A stretch of 64,000 bases of DNA from positions 1,240,001 through 1,304,000 of the forward strand of contig JAPVLO010000162.1 of NCBI GenBank assembly GCA_027257055.1, given 5' to 3'. The translations under genes were made by a program, and so were the position numbers. Source of the DNA: Cephalopachus bancanus (lineage: Eukaryota; Chordata; Mammalia; Primates; Tarsiidae). The notes under the pieces were generated by a model. It saw only the letters and a list, made by a program, of their open reading frames with translations, was not told the origin of the DNA and searched no databases. Position 1 is the first letter of the stretch; every line of letters starts with the position of its first letter. Of this stretch, positions 22,011 to 35,000 are shown in pieces.

Positions 22011-23810
22011 CCAGTTCAGCAAGGTGGTGTGCACCCGCCGGGGCCTCTCCGAGGTCCCGCAGGGTATCCCCTCCAACACCAGGTACCTCAACCTCATGGA
22101 AAACAACATCCAGATGATCCAGGCGGACACCTTCCGCCACCTTCACCACCTGGAGGTCCTGCAGCTGGGCAGGAACTCCATCCGGCAGATCGAGGTGGGG
22201 GCCTTCAATGGCCTGGCCAGCCTCAACACCCTGGAGCTGTTTGACAACTGGCTGACAGTCATCCCCAGCGGGGCCTTCGAGTATCTGTCCAAGCTGCGGG
22301 AGCTCTGGCTTCGCAACAACCCCATCGAAAGCATCCCCTCTTACGCCTTCAACCGGGTGCCCTCCCTCATGCGCCTGGACCTGGGGGAGCTCAAGAAGCT
22401 GGAGTACATCTCCGAGGGGGCTTTTGAGGGGCTGTTCAACCTCAAGTACCTGAACTTAGGGATGTGCAACATTAAAGACATGCCCAACCTCACCCCACTG
22501 GTGGGGCTGGAAGAGCTGGAGATGTCAGGGAACCACTTCCCCGAGATCAGGCCTGGCTCCTTCCATGGCCTGAGCTCCCTCAAGAAGCTGTGGGTCATGA
22601 ACTCACAGGTCAGCCTGATTGAGCGGAATGCTTTTGATGGGTTGGCCTCACTTGTGGAGCTCAACTTGGCCCACAACAACCTCTCTTCTTTGCCCCATGA
22701 CCTCTTCACCCCCCTGAGGTACCTGGTGGAGCTGCACTTACACCACAACCCTTGGAACTGCGATTGTGACATTCTGTGGCTGGCCTGGTGGCTTCGGGAG
22801 TACATACCCACCAATTCCACCTGCTGTGGCCGCTGTCACGCGCCATGCACATGCGAGGCCGCTACCTGGTTGAGGTGGACCAGGCTTCCTTCCAGTGCTC
22901 GGCCCCCTTCATCATGGATGCACCTCGAGACCTCAATATTTCTGAGGGTCGGATGGCGGAACTTAAGTGTCGGACTCCCCCCATGTCCTCCGTGAAGTGG
23001 TTGCTGCCCAATGGGACAGTGCTCAGCCACGCCTCCCGCCACCCCCGGATCTCTGTACTCAACGATGGCACCTTGAACTTTTCCCATGTGCTGCTCTCGG
23101 ACACTGGGGTGTACACATGCATGGTGACCAATGTGGCAGGCAATTCCAATGCCTCGGCCTACCTCAACGTGAGCACGGCCGAGCTCAACACCTCCAACTA
23201 CAGCTTTTTCACCACCGTGACAGTGGAGACCACGGAGATCTCACCTGAGGACACAACGCCAAAGTTCAAGCCTGTTCCTACCACGTCCACTGGTTACCAG
23301 CCGGCATATACCACCTCCACCACGGTGCTCATTCAGACCACCCGTGTGCCCAAGCAGGTGGCAGTACCCGCGACAGACACCACTGACAAGATGCAGACCA
23401 GCCTGGACGAAGTCATGAAGACCACCAAGATCATCATTGGCTGCTTTGTGGCAGTGACGCTGCTAGCTGCTGCCATGTTGATTGTTTTCTATAAACTTCG
23501 TAAGCGGCACCAGCAGCGGAGTACAGTGACAGCCGCCCGGACAGTTGAGATCATCCAGGTGGATGAAGACATCCCAGCGGCAGCATCTGCAGCAGCAACC
23601 GCGGCTCCAGCCGGTGTATCAGGTGAGGGGGCAGTAGTGCTGCCCACAATTCATGACCATATTAACTACAACACCTACAAACCAGCACATGGGGCCCACT
23701 GGACAGAAAACAGCCTGGGGAACTCTCTGCACCCCACAGTCACCACTATCTCTGAACCTTATATAATTCAGACCCACACCAAGGACAAGGTACAGGAAAC
23801 TCAAATATGA
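21850..23810 (+). CDS. LRRC4: LRRC4 / NGL-2 synaptic adhesion protein, interrupted by a 1-base deletion
   Basis: LRRC4 is a postsynaptic type I membrane protein that binds netrin-G2 with its leucine-rich repeats and PSD-95 with its tail, promoting excitatory synapse formation. Visible in order: signal/hydrophobic leader (residues 1-40), LRRNT with C46, C50, C52 and C61, about nine LRRs (76-299), LRRCT from N300 (C304, C306, C325, C326, C329), C2-type Ig domain with C374 and C424, a Thr-rich stalk, a transmembrane helix at about 528-548 followed by KLRKRH, and the C-terminal PDZ ligand ETQI. The coding region is a single exon. The first frame is intact to A331 (22840-22842), then one base is missing at 22843-22844 (CC where one more base is needed for the proline codon). 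The second frame continues without a break from M333 (22845) to the stop at 23808-23810. With the base counted the length is 653 codons, the family length. As written, the first frame would run out of phase to a stop at 22995. The start has A at -3 and matches the family N terminus (MKLLWQ). Confidence 0.98.
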
Positions 23811-25620
23811 CTCCCTTCCCCCCCAAAACTTATAAAATGCAATAGAATGCACAAAAAAAAAAAAGACAGCAACTTTTGTACAGAGTGGGGAGAGACTTTT
23901 TCTTGTATATGCTTATATATTAAATCTATGGGCTGGTAACAGATTATATTAAAATTTAAAAACAAAATCAAAGCAAAACTATTTTCTAACTTGTAAGTTC
24001 TATTTAAAGGGGGAGGGGGGAATCTTGGGAATGTTGTGGGGAACAGTCCACAAGCCAACTTGCTTTGCTACCAGAAGGGATTTCTGGTATAAGGTTGAAA
24101 CTGCTGAGATAAAGCAAACTAAAACTACAAACATCCCTAAAGAGGCAGAGTGCGGGCTGCTGAGAGGGTAGGAGGGATAGAACAAATTTGTCATTTTTTA
24201 GAAGATGCTTCATAGGATATAGGAATATCCATTTCTATAGACATCTTTCTTAAGCTGAGAGCTGTCTTTGCAGATTTACCTTATTTAAAAAAAATATTTA
24301 AAAAAAAGCACCATGAATTTGTACTGTGCCAAAACCTTAGAGGCAATAATTTTTTCTTCAGAGACCAAGGGGAAGATAGATGTATAAATGTATTCTAAAC
24401 AGAAAAACCACCAAAATTCAAACGAACCCTTAAAGGGGCTGAGTCTTTGTCCATGTGCACAAGTCTCCTGGGCTTGCGCACCAGGACACGCATGTGCCTT
24501 GCCTGACAGAGTGCTTCAGGAAGGAGCAGAGAAGGATGGGAGCTGGCGTAGCTCAGCCTAATGCTTTCACGCTGCACCAGATTCCTGCAGTTGGGCTTAA
24601 CCCACTCTGCAAGGCATGTGTCTATTCAGGGTTTCCCATGAGGGGGAGGAGAAGGCCCCTGAAGGGGGTGAGGCAGCAGGGAGGGTGGGAAGGAAAGGCA
24701 GAGCAGAGAGAATGTATTCACAGGAGGTCATAGATGAGCATTGTGCCATGTCCACCTGTTGTTCCTGGAATCTGACAAATGATTGTAGACAATGATGGCA
24801 TTTTATGATTTTGTTTAAAAAAGGTTTTGTTTGTTTTAAGGTGGAGAGGCAGGAGAGGCTGGGAATGGGGAGCCTGGGGGAGTGGAAGCTTTTTCCTGCT
24901 TGTGACTTGGTGACTATTCTAAATGCTGATTCATTAGGGATTATTACAGCCGATGTCAACTGGTTGTGGCGATGGGGTGGGGCAGAACACAAGTAGAGAC
25001 CAAAAAGGTATGGGCACATTTAAAGTCACGAAGCCCTTCCCCACCAGGATGGTTCCTAAGAAGGATGTGAGATCCATAGTTACAAGTGGCACACATGCAC
25101 ACGAGTGGGCTCTGCATGGAGTCCTGAATGGGGAACACTGAGGGAAGCTGCCCTCTCCTAGGCCACCTCAGCAGGAGGTGGAAGAGCAGAGGTGGGTGTG
25201 GGTGGGGAAGGCAGAGATCTCTGTTGTTCTGATCCATTTAACGATGTAACTTCTTTCAGTTATTACTTTAGCTTTAAAAGGAAATAAAGGGGTTCAGATT
25301 CAAAATGGGGTGGTATGGGTGGGGGAGGCGACTGCCAACAAAAGAACACTGATTGTAATGTGAGAAAAGTGTATTTTTGTATTTTAATAAATATTGTTGA
25401 ATTTTTAATTCCATGTCCCCAAAGGGTTAAATTGAATAAGACCCTGAACCTATAGATTCTTATAAGCATTGACCAAGTCATTTCTATTTAAAGAAAAAAA
25501 GGGGGGAGGGGAGGGGTATGATGGGGAAGAAAAATGTTAATTTTTTTAAAGTGTGGGTAAAATGCTAAAGCTGTCAACAACCTTTCCTTAGCTTAAATAA
25601 AAGCACCCCAATTCTAATGC
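23811..25620 (+). other. LRRC4: LRRC4 3' UTR
   Basis: About 1.8 kb of AT-rich sequence without interspersed repeats directly after the stop codon. It has A runs, ATTTA-like stretches and three AATAAA hexamers (25283, 25386, 25596). The extent is inferred from the last hexamer and from the expected length of the LRRC4 3' UTR. Minus-strand open frames here are chance. Confidence 0.75.
25596..25601 (+). terminator. LRRC4: LRRC4 polyadenylation signal (probable distal site)
   Basis: AATAAA followed within about 30 bases by a region with TGTGTTAG-type GU-rich sequence. Alternative hexamers lie at 25283-25288 and 25386-25391 and could give slightly shorter 3' UTRs. Confidence 0.65.
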
Positions 25621-28494
25621 ATCTTCTACGAGCTAAGTGTGTTAGTCCCTGGCTTTATTGGGGGTATAACCAAATTCCCTATGTCCTGGAAAAGCAGGGG
25701 AAATGGGTCAGCCTCAGCTCCTGGGCCCTGGCCAAAAGTTAAGTGCCAATTCAGCAGAAGCGGCTGGTCAGGCAGCACCAGTTCTACCCGGGGACCCTGG
25801 GGAACCTACATTCATGAGGTCTGCAATAATGTCATTCGGCTTACATTTCCCATGGTAGTGTTTCTTGTTCTCTGGGTGCTAAATAACCAAACATGTCTCG
25901 GTGGTGGGTGTCTGTCTGCCAATGCCTACTGAGTACTGATTTCTAGAGAGACTGTGGGAACTGGGACCCTGCGCTTCTTCAGCACCAGTATTTATACTAA
26001 TGCAGAGAACTGAGGCTGAGTGGGTGTGAACTCTGTGGTACTGAGGAGGAAAAGAGAAGCAGGCAGCACTTTGCAGCAGTTGGCTAGCGAGGGCCAGTTA
26101 TTAATCCTCCTAGGCATAGAGATCATTTCTGGTCTCGGTGTTTGTGCCAGCACATATGCATGGTCACACACTTAGAAACGGCCACTCGGGTTTCCAGGCA
26201 CCAAAGATACATTCCCTCTGCCTCTCCTTTGCCACCATACCCCCAGTAAAAGAAAGAACACTGCAGTAGAGCGAAGGGTGGGACTTGGCTAGGACTCATT
26301 GAAAAGCAAGAAATTACTCCCTTTCCTAGTGCCACAAGACACAACTCAGGCTGTTTAAAACAGCTTCCTGGGTATGCATTCAAAGGAAATTGCAGAGGAA
26401 GCTGCTGCTTCAGAACCAGAAGATGGGGAGCCAGTTTCCTAACACCCCTCCTTTTTGTGTGTGTGTGACAGCTATTTGGGCAGACAGGGAATTATGCAGT
26501 AACTCTACAATGACTAAGGGTCTGTGACGAACAGCCTGAGGGGGGAGGTAGAGAGATGGGCCTGCAACAGTTATGGGGAAGAGTCCTATGAACAAATGCA
26601 CTTGTCCTGGGAAGAACATATTCTGGTCTTAGAATACGTGGAAGTACTTTCCAGAAGGAATCGCAAAGCAGTTAGAGGAGACTCAGAATATGGATCCTAG
26701 ATGTAAGTATCCTTGGAGCAGCAGGATAGTTTCCTTCCCCAGTGGGCCTACCCCTAGGTACTGTTTCAGCTTTTAGAGCAGTAACCTTCCTTTGCCATAA
26801 TGTTCAGTATATCCTCCTCTACAGCAGGCACTTGGGACAGTTCTTCAGAGAGGCGTCCCATGAACACTCAAAGTGCAACCATAAATGCTGTGTTAGTGAC
26901 TCATCCTCTGGCTTGGACAAGATTTGTTACCTGGGGTGGAACACGGGTTGGTAGCTCTTTAGGGGGGTAGTGATAGCAACATGTTGGTGGTAAAGACTCT
27001 GCTGCTGATTATGTGGAGTTAGAGAATTTTCATTATAGAATATAAAGCCATGAAAAATCATTCAGTTTGACCCCTGCATATTTTACGGTAAAGAAAACAG
27101 CCCCAGACAAATGGAAAGACATAGCCAAGGTCACACTGCTAGTGAGAGGAAGAGGTGCTGCAACTAAATTCCAGATCTCTCTTGGCTCTCAAGTCAATGT
27201 GCTTTCTCACTCAGACTCTTATGGGCTATTAAAAACATATTTCTTTCCTTGTTAATACTCAGCTACAATGGGATCTTCCTATACATACTTCTGTGCTCCT
27301 TGAGAAGTCTAAGGGCTTCTCAATCTCCTTTAGAACTGGCTCAGTGACCTTCAATGCCTAACCACAATTCTGACCGCAGGGGTACCACAGTTGGCACATG
27401 GGCCACATGTGCTCACTAAGGGATCAGACTCTCAGGATGGTACATTACAGCTTCTTGATTCTCAGGCCCAATGGCGGACAGAAACTACAGAGTCCCATGG
27501 GGGTGACAGCTACAGGCAGGAAAATGGTAGAGTAGATATGACTGGGTGGTGACGGTGAGAAGGTGGCTTGGCCTCTTCCCAACCTTGGACCCAAAGCTCT
27601 AGAGGTCCTAAAATACCCACGAGGAAAGTTCTCCATAGTGGAGTATTTTTTTACCTTTTTGGCTCAATGATGGGAACACTGGGGGCTCTTTTGCACTCCC
27701 CTCCTGCATCTCCCCCAGCTTCAGCTCTTTAAGTGGGATGCTGTAGCTACTACTTCCATAATCTGCTCCAGGGCTTTTTAACACCCTTCAGTGTAATGCG
27801 GCATCCTATTGTCAATGAAGGTAAAGGTGGACTATTGTCAATGAAGGTAAAGGTGGACAGGTTAGCTCCTAAGGCCTGGAGTCATGAGCTTTACCATGGC
27901 TATTTAACATGTATTAAGGCCAGCTACTTGGTAGGTGCTGGGTGGAACAGCCTGCAGAGAGTCCCTGTAAAACAATTCCTACTGCTGTCTGGAAGAGGGT
28001 CAGAGTCCATAGTCTCTGGCTTCCTCCAGTGGTAATGGGCAGAGACTGGGAGAAGGCTAAGTGGGCCCTTCCCCAGGCCTCTACCTCAGGGGACCAGAGC
28101 CCACAATTAAGGTGCCACCATTTCACTGCAACAAAGCAGTAGGGGCTTAAAATTAGAAAAGAGAGAACATTTATATCCAAACATATTTCTGATTTTATCT
28201 CCTCCAATGGCACTTGGTGCTCCATGCCATCGGCTAATGCAGGCACTGTTCACGCCATTTCTAAATCCTGCCTCAGCTAAACTGCAAGGCAACTTTTGGC
28301 CCAAAGCAACTCTCTTGGTCTCCATCCATTCAGAAAGTGCCTTTTCCAGTGTAGGGAAAGAATGGTTTGGGCAGTGGATTAATGTTGTTTTTATATTTGC
28401 TTTAACTTAAAATGAAGTAAATTAGTTCTTAGAGTAGGGAGAAGGGCTTCAGAAATTAGATTTATATCTATCTATATCTATATCTATCTATCTC
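25621..28494. other. Intronic, downstream of LRRC4, no gene
   Basis: Unique sequence with a reverse MIR/L2-like segment at about 27045-27200 (ACATAGCCAAGGTCACACTG) and a (GT)n patch near 26456-26468. No exon-like or gene-like structure is supported. Confidence 0.55.
27806..27857 (+). repeat. Exact 26-bp tandem duplication
   Basis: Two identical copies of a 26-bp unit that starts CTATTGTCAATGAAGG, at 27806-27831 and 27832-27857. No other copies follow, so this is a simple two-copy duplication. Confidence 0.95.
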
Positions 28495-28720
28495 TAAAGC
28501 AATATGGTTTAGTGCTTGCAAACACAGACTCTGAAGCCAGGCTTCCTGGGTTGAATCCTAGCTCTATTACTTGATACCTGTGTGACGGGGCAAATACTCA
28601 GTTTTTTCATCTGTAAAATGGAGATAATATCAGTATCTACTTTGGTATTTCACAGGTTACTATGAGAACTTAAATAATATGTATATACATACACATAAAT
28701 ATATAACACACACACACATG
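28464..28720 (+). repeat. MIR flanked by TATC-type and TA/CA simple repeats
   Basis: A (TATC)n-like tract at about 28464-28497 precedes a forward MIR (28500-28680) with GAAGCCAGGCTTCCTGGGTT and CATCTGTAAAATGGAGATAA. The MIR ends in an alternating TA/CA tract at about 28678-28718. Confidence 0.88.
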
Positions 28721-30475
28721 CCTCATACTTAGATTAGTGTCCTACAGCATTCAGTGAATATTATGTAGTTGGTGATTATCTGACAGTATACACAAGAGTA
28801 CAGATCCGCAGGCAAGCCCTGTCACTACTTCTGTTGTCAAACAGTGTACATGTCCAGAGAGAGAACCTGCCTACTGAACCATTCTAGAGAGGAAGGGTGC
28901 TCATCTGGAAGTCAGGGGCAGTAGTATCTCTAAGGCCAAGAAATATGGTTGTTCTTTTCTTCCCAGGAAAACCCTGCCTTGTGCTCCGTCCCTTAAGCTG
29001 TGCTGTAGCAGGCTCAAGACAAGGGAGCCTAAAGAAAGTTGAGGTGCTGGTGGTGGTGTATAAGCTGAGGGCTGGCATAGAAAATACCCACCTAGGAAGC
29101 CTTGGCCTTTACCAAGAAGGAGAGCTTCCTAGTCTTCTCCATGCATCCTTGTTTCTCAGGCAGGGCACAATCAAAGCAGTATTATTCAGGTCAGTGACGA
29201 ACTCTTCTTCCCTGACCACAAAGCGTTACCAGGACTTAGAATGGGAGAGGGGGAGGCACTAAGAGGGAGAAGGCAGCACAGAGAAGGCTGTTTGGGCTTC
29301 CAGGCGGTTTTGGAGTGCTTGGAGAAAAGAAAGACAGAAAAAGGAACAGTAATGTGAGCATGAGAGAGAAAAATGGAGCTACATGGCAGATGTACAGGCT
29401 AAGGGTCTGCAATGCAGTTAAGAAGGAAAGCCAGGGAGATTCCTCTGCTTTAGCTAGCAATAGGCTGGCTGGACCCTGGATGGGGGAGGACCGTTAGTGT
29501 GAAATTCATGGCACAGAACAGAGTAGAAGAAAAGCAGGAAGACCAACTTTCCAAGAGAGGCGAAGAAAGAATGCATTTTGATTTCCTAATGAGAGGCTAG
29601 AATTAGATTTGAGGATGATCACAGGTTTTATCCTCTGGAACATGCCAGCTTTGCTGTCAGTACTTGGGCCAAACCACCAACCCACAACAGTCCTGTTCCC
29701 TATCCTGGAGGCTGTCCACTGCTTGGGAAAGCAACCTGGCCTTCAGGGCTGTAATCTAATTCTGACCCTGACAGGCTCACTCAGGGATCTGCTCTGAACC
29801 CATTCCCTCATTTCTATTAACACAGTCACGGGGGGTAGAGAGGTGAGGGTGCAACTTGCTGTTTGCCAACAAAAGGCATATTATTCCAGTGGGAGTATGT
29901 TATATAAATCGTGGTTTCCAATAAAAATACTGATGACTGTGAGTTCAGTGCACATGGACCCTTGTAGTGAGTCAGAGAGATTAGGCTGAGGCCTGTGGGG
30001 GATATCCCTGGGAGATGCTGTCTTGTCAAAGGAAGTCAGCATGTGAGAGGATGCGTGATCTTCCATAGCTGATCCCATCAAGGAGAGTTTGGAAACTGTA
30101 GTGGAGAAGCATTGAATTGAGAGGCTTCTCTAATGCCAGATGTGGGGGCTGGTATACTACTCAGCCTCTCAGGTTTATATATTCTGTGCACTCAGGGGCA
30201 GTACGAGGAATGACTAACATTTAGATCAATTACAGAATGCCAAAGAAACAGTCCTTGATCCACTTTTCTTTTTTTCCATACTCACCTACCTTCTTATAGC
30301 CCCACTAATAAGAAACACCCTTCAATTATATTAGGTTTTCTTTCCGATAATCCCCATTTGAGTACATTTACTTGCCATGACAGGACCTAGGAAATCCTGC
30401 ACGATCCATTTTGAAGAATAATGGCTCTTTCTTCTTTTTAAAAAAATTTTAGTTTTTACTCAGTTTATTTTAAAA
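28721..30475. other. Intronic, no gene seen
   Basis: Unique sequence. Open frames such as 28897-29262 plus have no homology that I recognise and lie in no exon context. Confidence 0.55.
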
Positions 30476-30759
30476 TGAGTTGGAGTCTCACTCTTTCACC
30501 AGGCTGGAGTGCAGTGGCACGCACGCTCACGGCCACCCAGTGTCAACCTGCTGGGCTCTGGCGATCCTTCACCTCAGCCTTCCAAGTAGCTGGAACTACA
30601 GGCATGCACTACCGCACCCGGCTAATTTTTTAAATTTTTTATTTTATTGTAGAGATGAGGTCTTGCCAAGTTGCAAGACTTGAACCCGCAGGCTCAGGCA
30701 ATCCATTCTCCTTGGCCTCCCAAAGTGCTGGAATTACAGGCTGAGCCACCGAGCTAGGC
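30476..30759 (-). repeat. Alu, lineage-specific type
   Basis: A reverse Alu with GAGTTGGAGTCTCACTCT at its start and CTGAGCCACCGAGCTAGGCC at its end. Its left side carries small deletions relative to the sister elements. Confidence 0.92.
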
Positions 30760-31767
30760 CTCTGTTTTCCTTCTAATAGTTCTCATGCTATTTCCTCTCC
30801 AAGGCAACTCCTTAACCTGTAGTCTCTTTTACAGTTCCTTTAAGGTCTCAACCCTCATTTCCCTGCATCTCTAAGCTTGTGCTGATTTAGTCACTAGATA
30901 AGTCACTCTACCTGCTCAATGAGTCAGCAAGGATGACTGAGAAGAGCTTTCACACACTAAATGTTTCTTGTGCAAAGTTTCATTTTCTGGCCTCAGGCTA
31001 CTTCTTCCCAGTCTTCAAGGCCCTGACTATCCCCCTTCACCTGCCCACTAATCCAGTTTCATTAAGACCATTCAGACACCTTCTCCCACTGTAGATGAAC
31101 TGAATGAGCTACAGGCAGCTCTCCACCAAGGCAGTTCAGACAAAACCAAGTGCCAGGCCCTGAATCCTGCAGCTGTGTTGGGAGGAGAGCTCAGTGCATC
31201 TCTCACAATAGGCCCAGAAACGGAGCTGAGGCCTCTGATGCTAGCAGCCTGTTCCTGCAGCCTGTTATAAGTTATACTCTATTACCATTGCAAGAATACT
31301 TAATTTTGGACTTAAAGGAAGTCGGATAATACTTTATCCTATTAGTGTCTGGCCGTGTGAATTGACAATGGCTTCCTTGTGACATGACAGCATATTCTTC
31401 CAATTCATCCCTCAAAGGATGGGCAAGGGGATGTCTGGAGTTAGAAAGGAGGGAGAAAAAGAAAAGTCTAAGGAAGAGACTGCTAAAGGAACCAGGGGAA
31501 GGGAAGACTATTTTTTTCTATTAGAAGTGAGGAGAGGGGACTTGGAAGGACAGGACAAGACTGAGATATTTCAATGTTTGCATTTCATTTTGTTTTGCTC
31601 ATGAGGGAAGAGGTTGTGAGCACTGAAGGTGTTGTATGTGTGTGAGTCAGAAAAAAGGTTCTGAAGCCGCAGAGACATATGAACACAAGAAGAACAGGCA
31701 GTGGTCTCTTCTATGTGCTGCTGTTTTAGTCATTGTGTCTGAAAGGTGCAAACTGGGTAGCTTTCCT
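30760..31767. other. Intronic, no gene seen
   Basis: Unique sequence. A purine-rich patch at about 31440-31510 gives chance open frames. Nothing else was recognised. Confidence 0.55.
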
Positions 31768-31782
31768 TTCCCTTTCTTTTTA

Positions 31783-32081
31783 TTTTACTTATTTATTTAT
31801 TTTTTGAGTTGGAGTCTCACTCTGTCGCCCAGACTGGAGTGCAGTGGCTGCTCCCGGCCAACACAGCCTCTACCTGCTGGGCTCCGGCGATCCTTCCGCC
31901 TCAGCCTTCCAAGTAGCTTGAACTACAGGTGCGCGTTACCACGCCTGGCTAAGTTTTTGATTTATTGTAGAGATGAGGTCTCGCCAAGTTGCCCAGGTGG
32001 GTCTCGAACCCGTGGGCTCAGGTAATCCACTCACCTCAGCCTCCCAAGTGCGGGATTACAGGCTGAGCCACCCAGCCTGGC
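31783..32081 (-). repeat. Alu, lineage-specific type, perfect target-site duplication
   Basis: A reverse Alu flanked by identical 15-mers TTCCCTTTCTTTTTA at 31768-31782 and 32082-32096. The perfect duplication and low divergence suggest one of the younger Alus in the window. Confidence 0.95.
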
Positions 32082-32096
32082 TTCCCTTTCTTTTTA

Positions 32097-35000
32097 AAGT
32101 CTGCATCCATTCTGACGAGTGGTATTATGTCAGCTGCCACAGCATGGGTGTGTTATCAAGGCTGGCTGACCTTGGGATGACAGGGACACTAAGAACATGA
32201 GTTCTAACTTGCGGTGGGGGTGGTGGTAGTGGTTCATACTTCTAACTTCTGCATTGTGGAATCAGCAAAGGGAATTTACAACAAAAAATCTAGTTGAATC
32301 CCCTCATTTTGATATGAAGACATCGAGGCCCAGGGAGATGTGACTCAGCCAGTATCACAAAGCTGGTGATGCAGAGACTATGATGCAGAGACTATATCTC
32401 TGGTCTCTGGGTTCTCAATCCAACACTCTTCCGAATACCAGCAGGGCCACCAAGACTTACAACTCCAAAAGGAGTGACTTACAGAATGGCTAAGTGATTA
32501 ATGCCCCATGGAGTTTGCAGTTGAGCACAATCCCTTCCAGTTCTCCTACAGGAGGGGAGGGAAAGAAGGGGAAGGTCTTTCCCACTGTACGGTATCTGTG
32601 CTTAATGCACTGAGGCAGATGGCGCCCACTCATAATTTCAGTCAAAGAGCTAGCGCTGAGAAACCAGGCAACTTTTCATTCTCTTCAACCACAAGTGTTC
32701 CAGGGCATGTGGGTTCTGACGGCAGCTGATAAACTAAAAGGGGCATTTGTTGCTTATGTGGCCTTGCCCTTCTCCCTACAAAGTGCAGGGTAGCAAGGTG
32801 AGGAAGGTCTGCAGAAGCTAAATCATGTTAGAGGTCTGTTCAAGGTCATGAAAACCTGGAGAAGCAGAGAAGTATAGAATCCTGTGCTACTTCCCTTGCC
32901 TTCCCTGTGTTGTGTGAGCAAGGGGACCCTCGAGGGAAAGCTTAGACAGTCCAGGCTGACTCTGGGCCTACTCTGAAACAGGGGTCCAAGAGGCTAGTAA
33001 CTCATGTCCTTCTCCTCCCATCTCAGCAGATCCTCTCTTGGGAACAGAGTAGCCCTGGCTATAATTTTATCACATACATTTAATTAGAATTTGTCTCCTT
33101 CATGATGGTTTCAAGCAAAGTCCCAAAAGAAACATTCTAAAAGAACAGCCACTTTCAGGCAAGGATGTCTTTTAACCAAGTTAATTTAGCAGAAATTTGC
33201 TGTCTTGTACTGGGTGAAGTTACCTCTCTTTTCAACTTCAAAGTCCTTTGGAGGTGGGGAATGCAGAGAAATAAAGAGTAGGGCGGGGGCTTCAGGCAAA
33301 TGAGTTTCCATCTATTAAGGAGCAGTAATTTCTGCTAGCTCCCCTAGAGACGGGTCCCCTCCAATAATGGCCTGCCTCTAATGATTCCCACTCCTAAGCA
33401 ACAGCCTGTGTTATGCTGGTGTTGAGACGAACTGTGCCAGAGAAATTCCCCTTCTCTCGGAGGTACTGCTGTCACTACACAGGAGACATTCGCTAGCCAG
33501 GAGGATGTGCTCTTGGTGGGAAGAGAGAAAGATAACCACAGAGAATGCTCTTCTGTAGCAGTCTTGGCGCAGCTGACCTAGGAGCGAGGGCTGACAGGTT
33601 AGAGGTGAGCAGTAAGAACGGATGACCTATCATGGCAGCTTCTCTGGATAATGGGGTGACGACAAGAGAAGGCAAAAGGCCAGGTGCCTCCCAATGAGCT
33701 GATGAATTCAGTGCAAGATAGGCACTGGTGGCTGGGAGGCAGGGGCAGGTCTTTGGGGTGTGGAGTGTGGGTATGGGAGAAGGTCGGGCATAATGGACAA
33801 AACTGAAGAGCATTTGAGATATGAAACATGGTAGTAAGTTCACTGGGGAATTTATTCAAGGTCCTTCAATACTGGTCATTTCTGGGGCAGAAGATGGGAT
33901 GTGGTCTCACAACATGAAAGGCTGAGGCTTTGGGTCAGTTGAGGATGGGGGGTTCTCTCATTCGGCCCTCTCCATTCTAAATACACCAACATCTATGGGG
34001 AAAGCCAACGCTGTGGCTCTAGTTATTATTGAAGTTGCTGCCAGCAGGTCTTGAGTAGGGGGTCGGGAGTCCCTTTATTTTGCCCTCGGTGGCTTCCCTA
34101 TGAGGGAGATGGACTGCTTCTAGAGGCTGCCTTGCCAGATGTGCCAGCAGGCAGCCTGGCCAGAGAGCCTGCAGTGCAGACAGATGCCCTGGGCCGAATT
34201 CAGGACGGCGAGACCCTTTATGGTACTGCGGCTCGGCTCTGGGGCAGTGCCAGAGCGGCAGGGTAATGTTCCTCAGCCAGATTCATTTCCCCCAAACCTC
34301 TTCAAATATGTAGGCCATAGAGGGAGGCAGATTTAATTAAATTACTGTGTCGTGAACTGCCCTTCCTGGGCAAGGGCTAAAAATGGGCTCATGCTGACAT
34401 GCAAACCAAGCATGTGTTTTCTTTGTGCTGGGCTGTCAGCAGCTGGATGGGGCTGGCAGTACTCAGGGCTGGACCCAGTGAGCTGGCCCCCTTTGCCGCA
34501 GGAAGGCAGAGTCCACAATAATCCAACCCGGGCTGCACATGGCTCCGATGACCTTTCCCTTCCCACTTAAAAGATGACTGAGCGGCACTCCCTCTTCCTC
34601 CATCAGTTTGTTTCTCCTCAAACACCTCTCTTGCTGATTCCCAGGACTTTCCTGTAAGGTCCTGGGCTGTGCTGAGGAGCTAAGCCGCAGTGAGGTGTGA
34701 TTCAGAGGAGTACGCAGCAGGGTTGGTTTAGCTTGGCAGAAGCGGAGGGGTCTCCCGGGTGATTCTCTAGAGTGCCACTTCAGCAGTTCCCACTGGCAAT
34801 GCCAGTGCTGGAGAGAGAAACCTTGTCAGGTGCCAGAGTAAAGCAGCAAAACTTCCCCTCCCAACTCCCTGCATGAACGCCACAGTGCATATGGGCCTGG
34901 ACTGACACAGAGAGGCAAGGCAGTTTGGGAACAACCAGGAGCATCTCACACGCGGAAACCAGCAACCAAAACACACTGGCTGAGCCGCGTCTGCCTCCCT

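Noticed and set aside
22776..23810. A separate gene encoding an Ig-domain membrane protein
   Set aside because: Its first residues up to 22844 are an out-of-phase reading of the LRRC4 LRRCT region. From 22845 it is simply the second half of LRRC4 after the one-base deletion.
31636..32025. A 129-codon frame with Alu-like residues ([12 protein letters not shown])
   Set aside because: It is a translation through the reverse Alu at 31783-32081, as are similar frames at 291-749, 4536-4860, 36460-36726 and 62425-62739.
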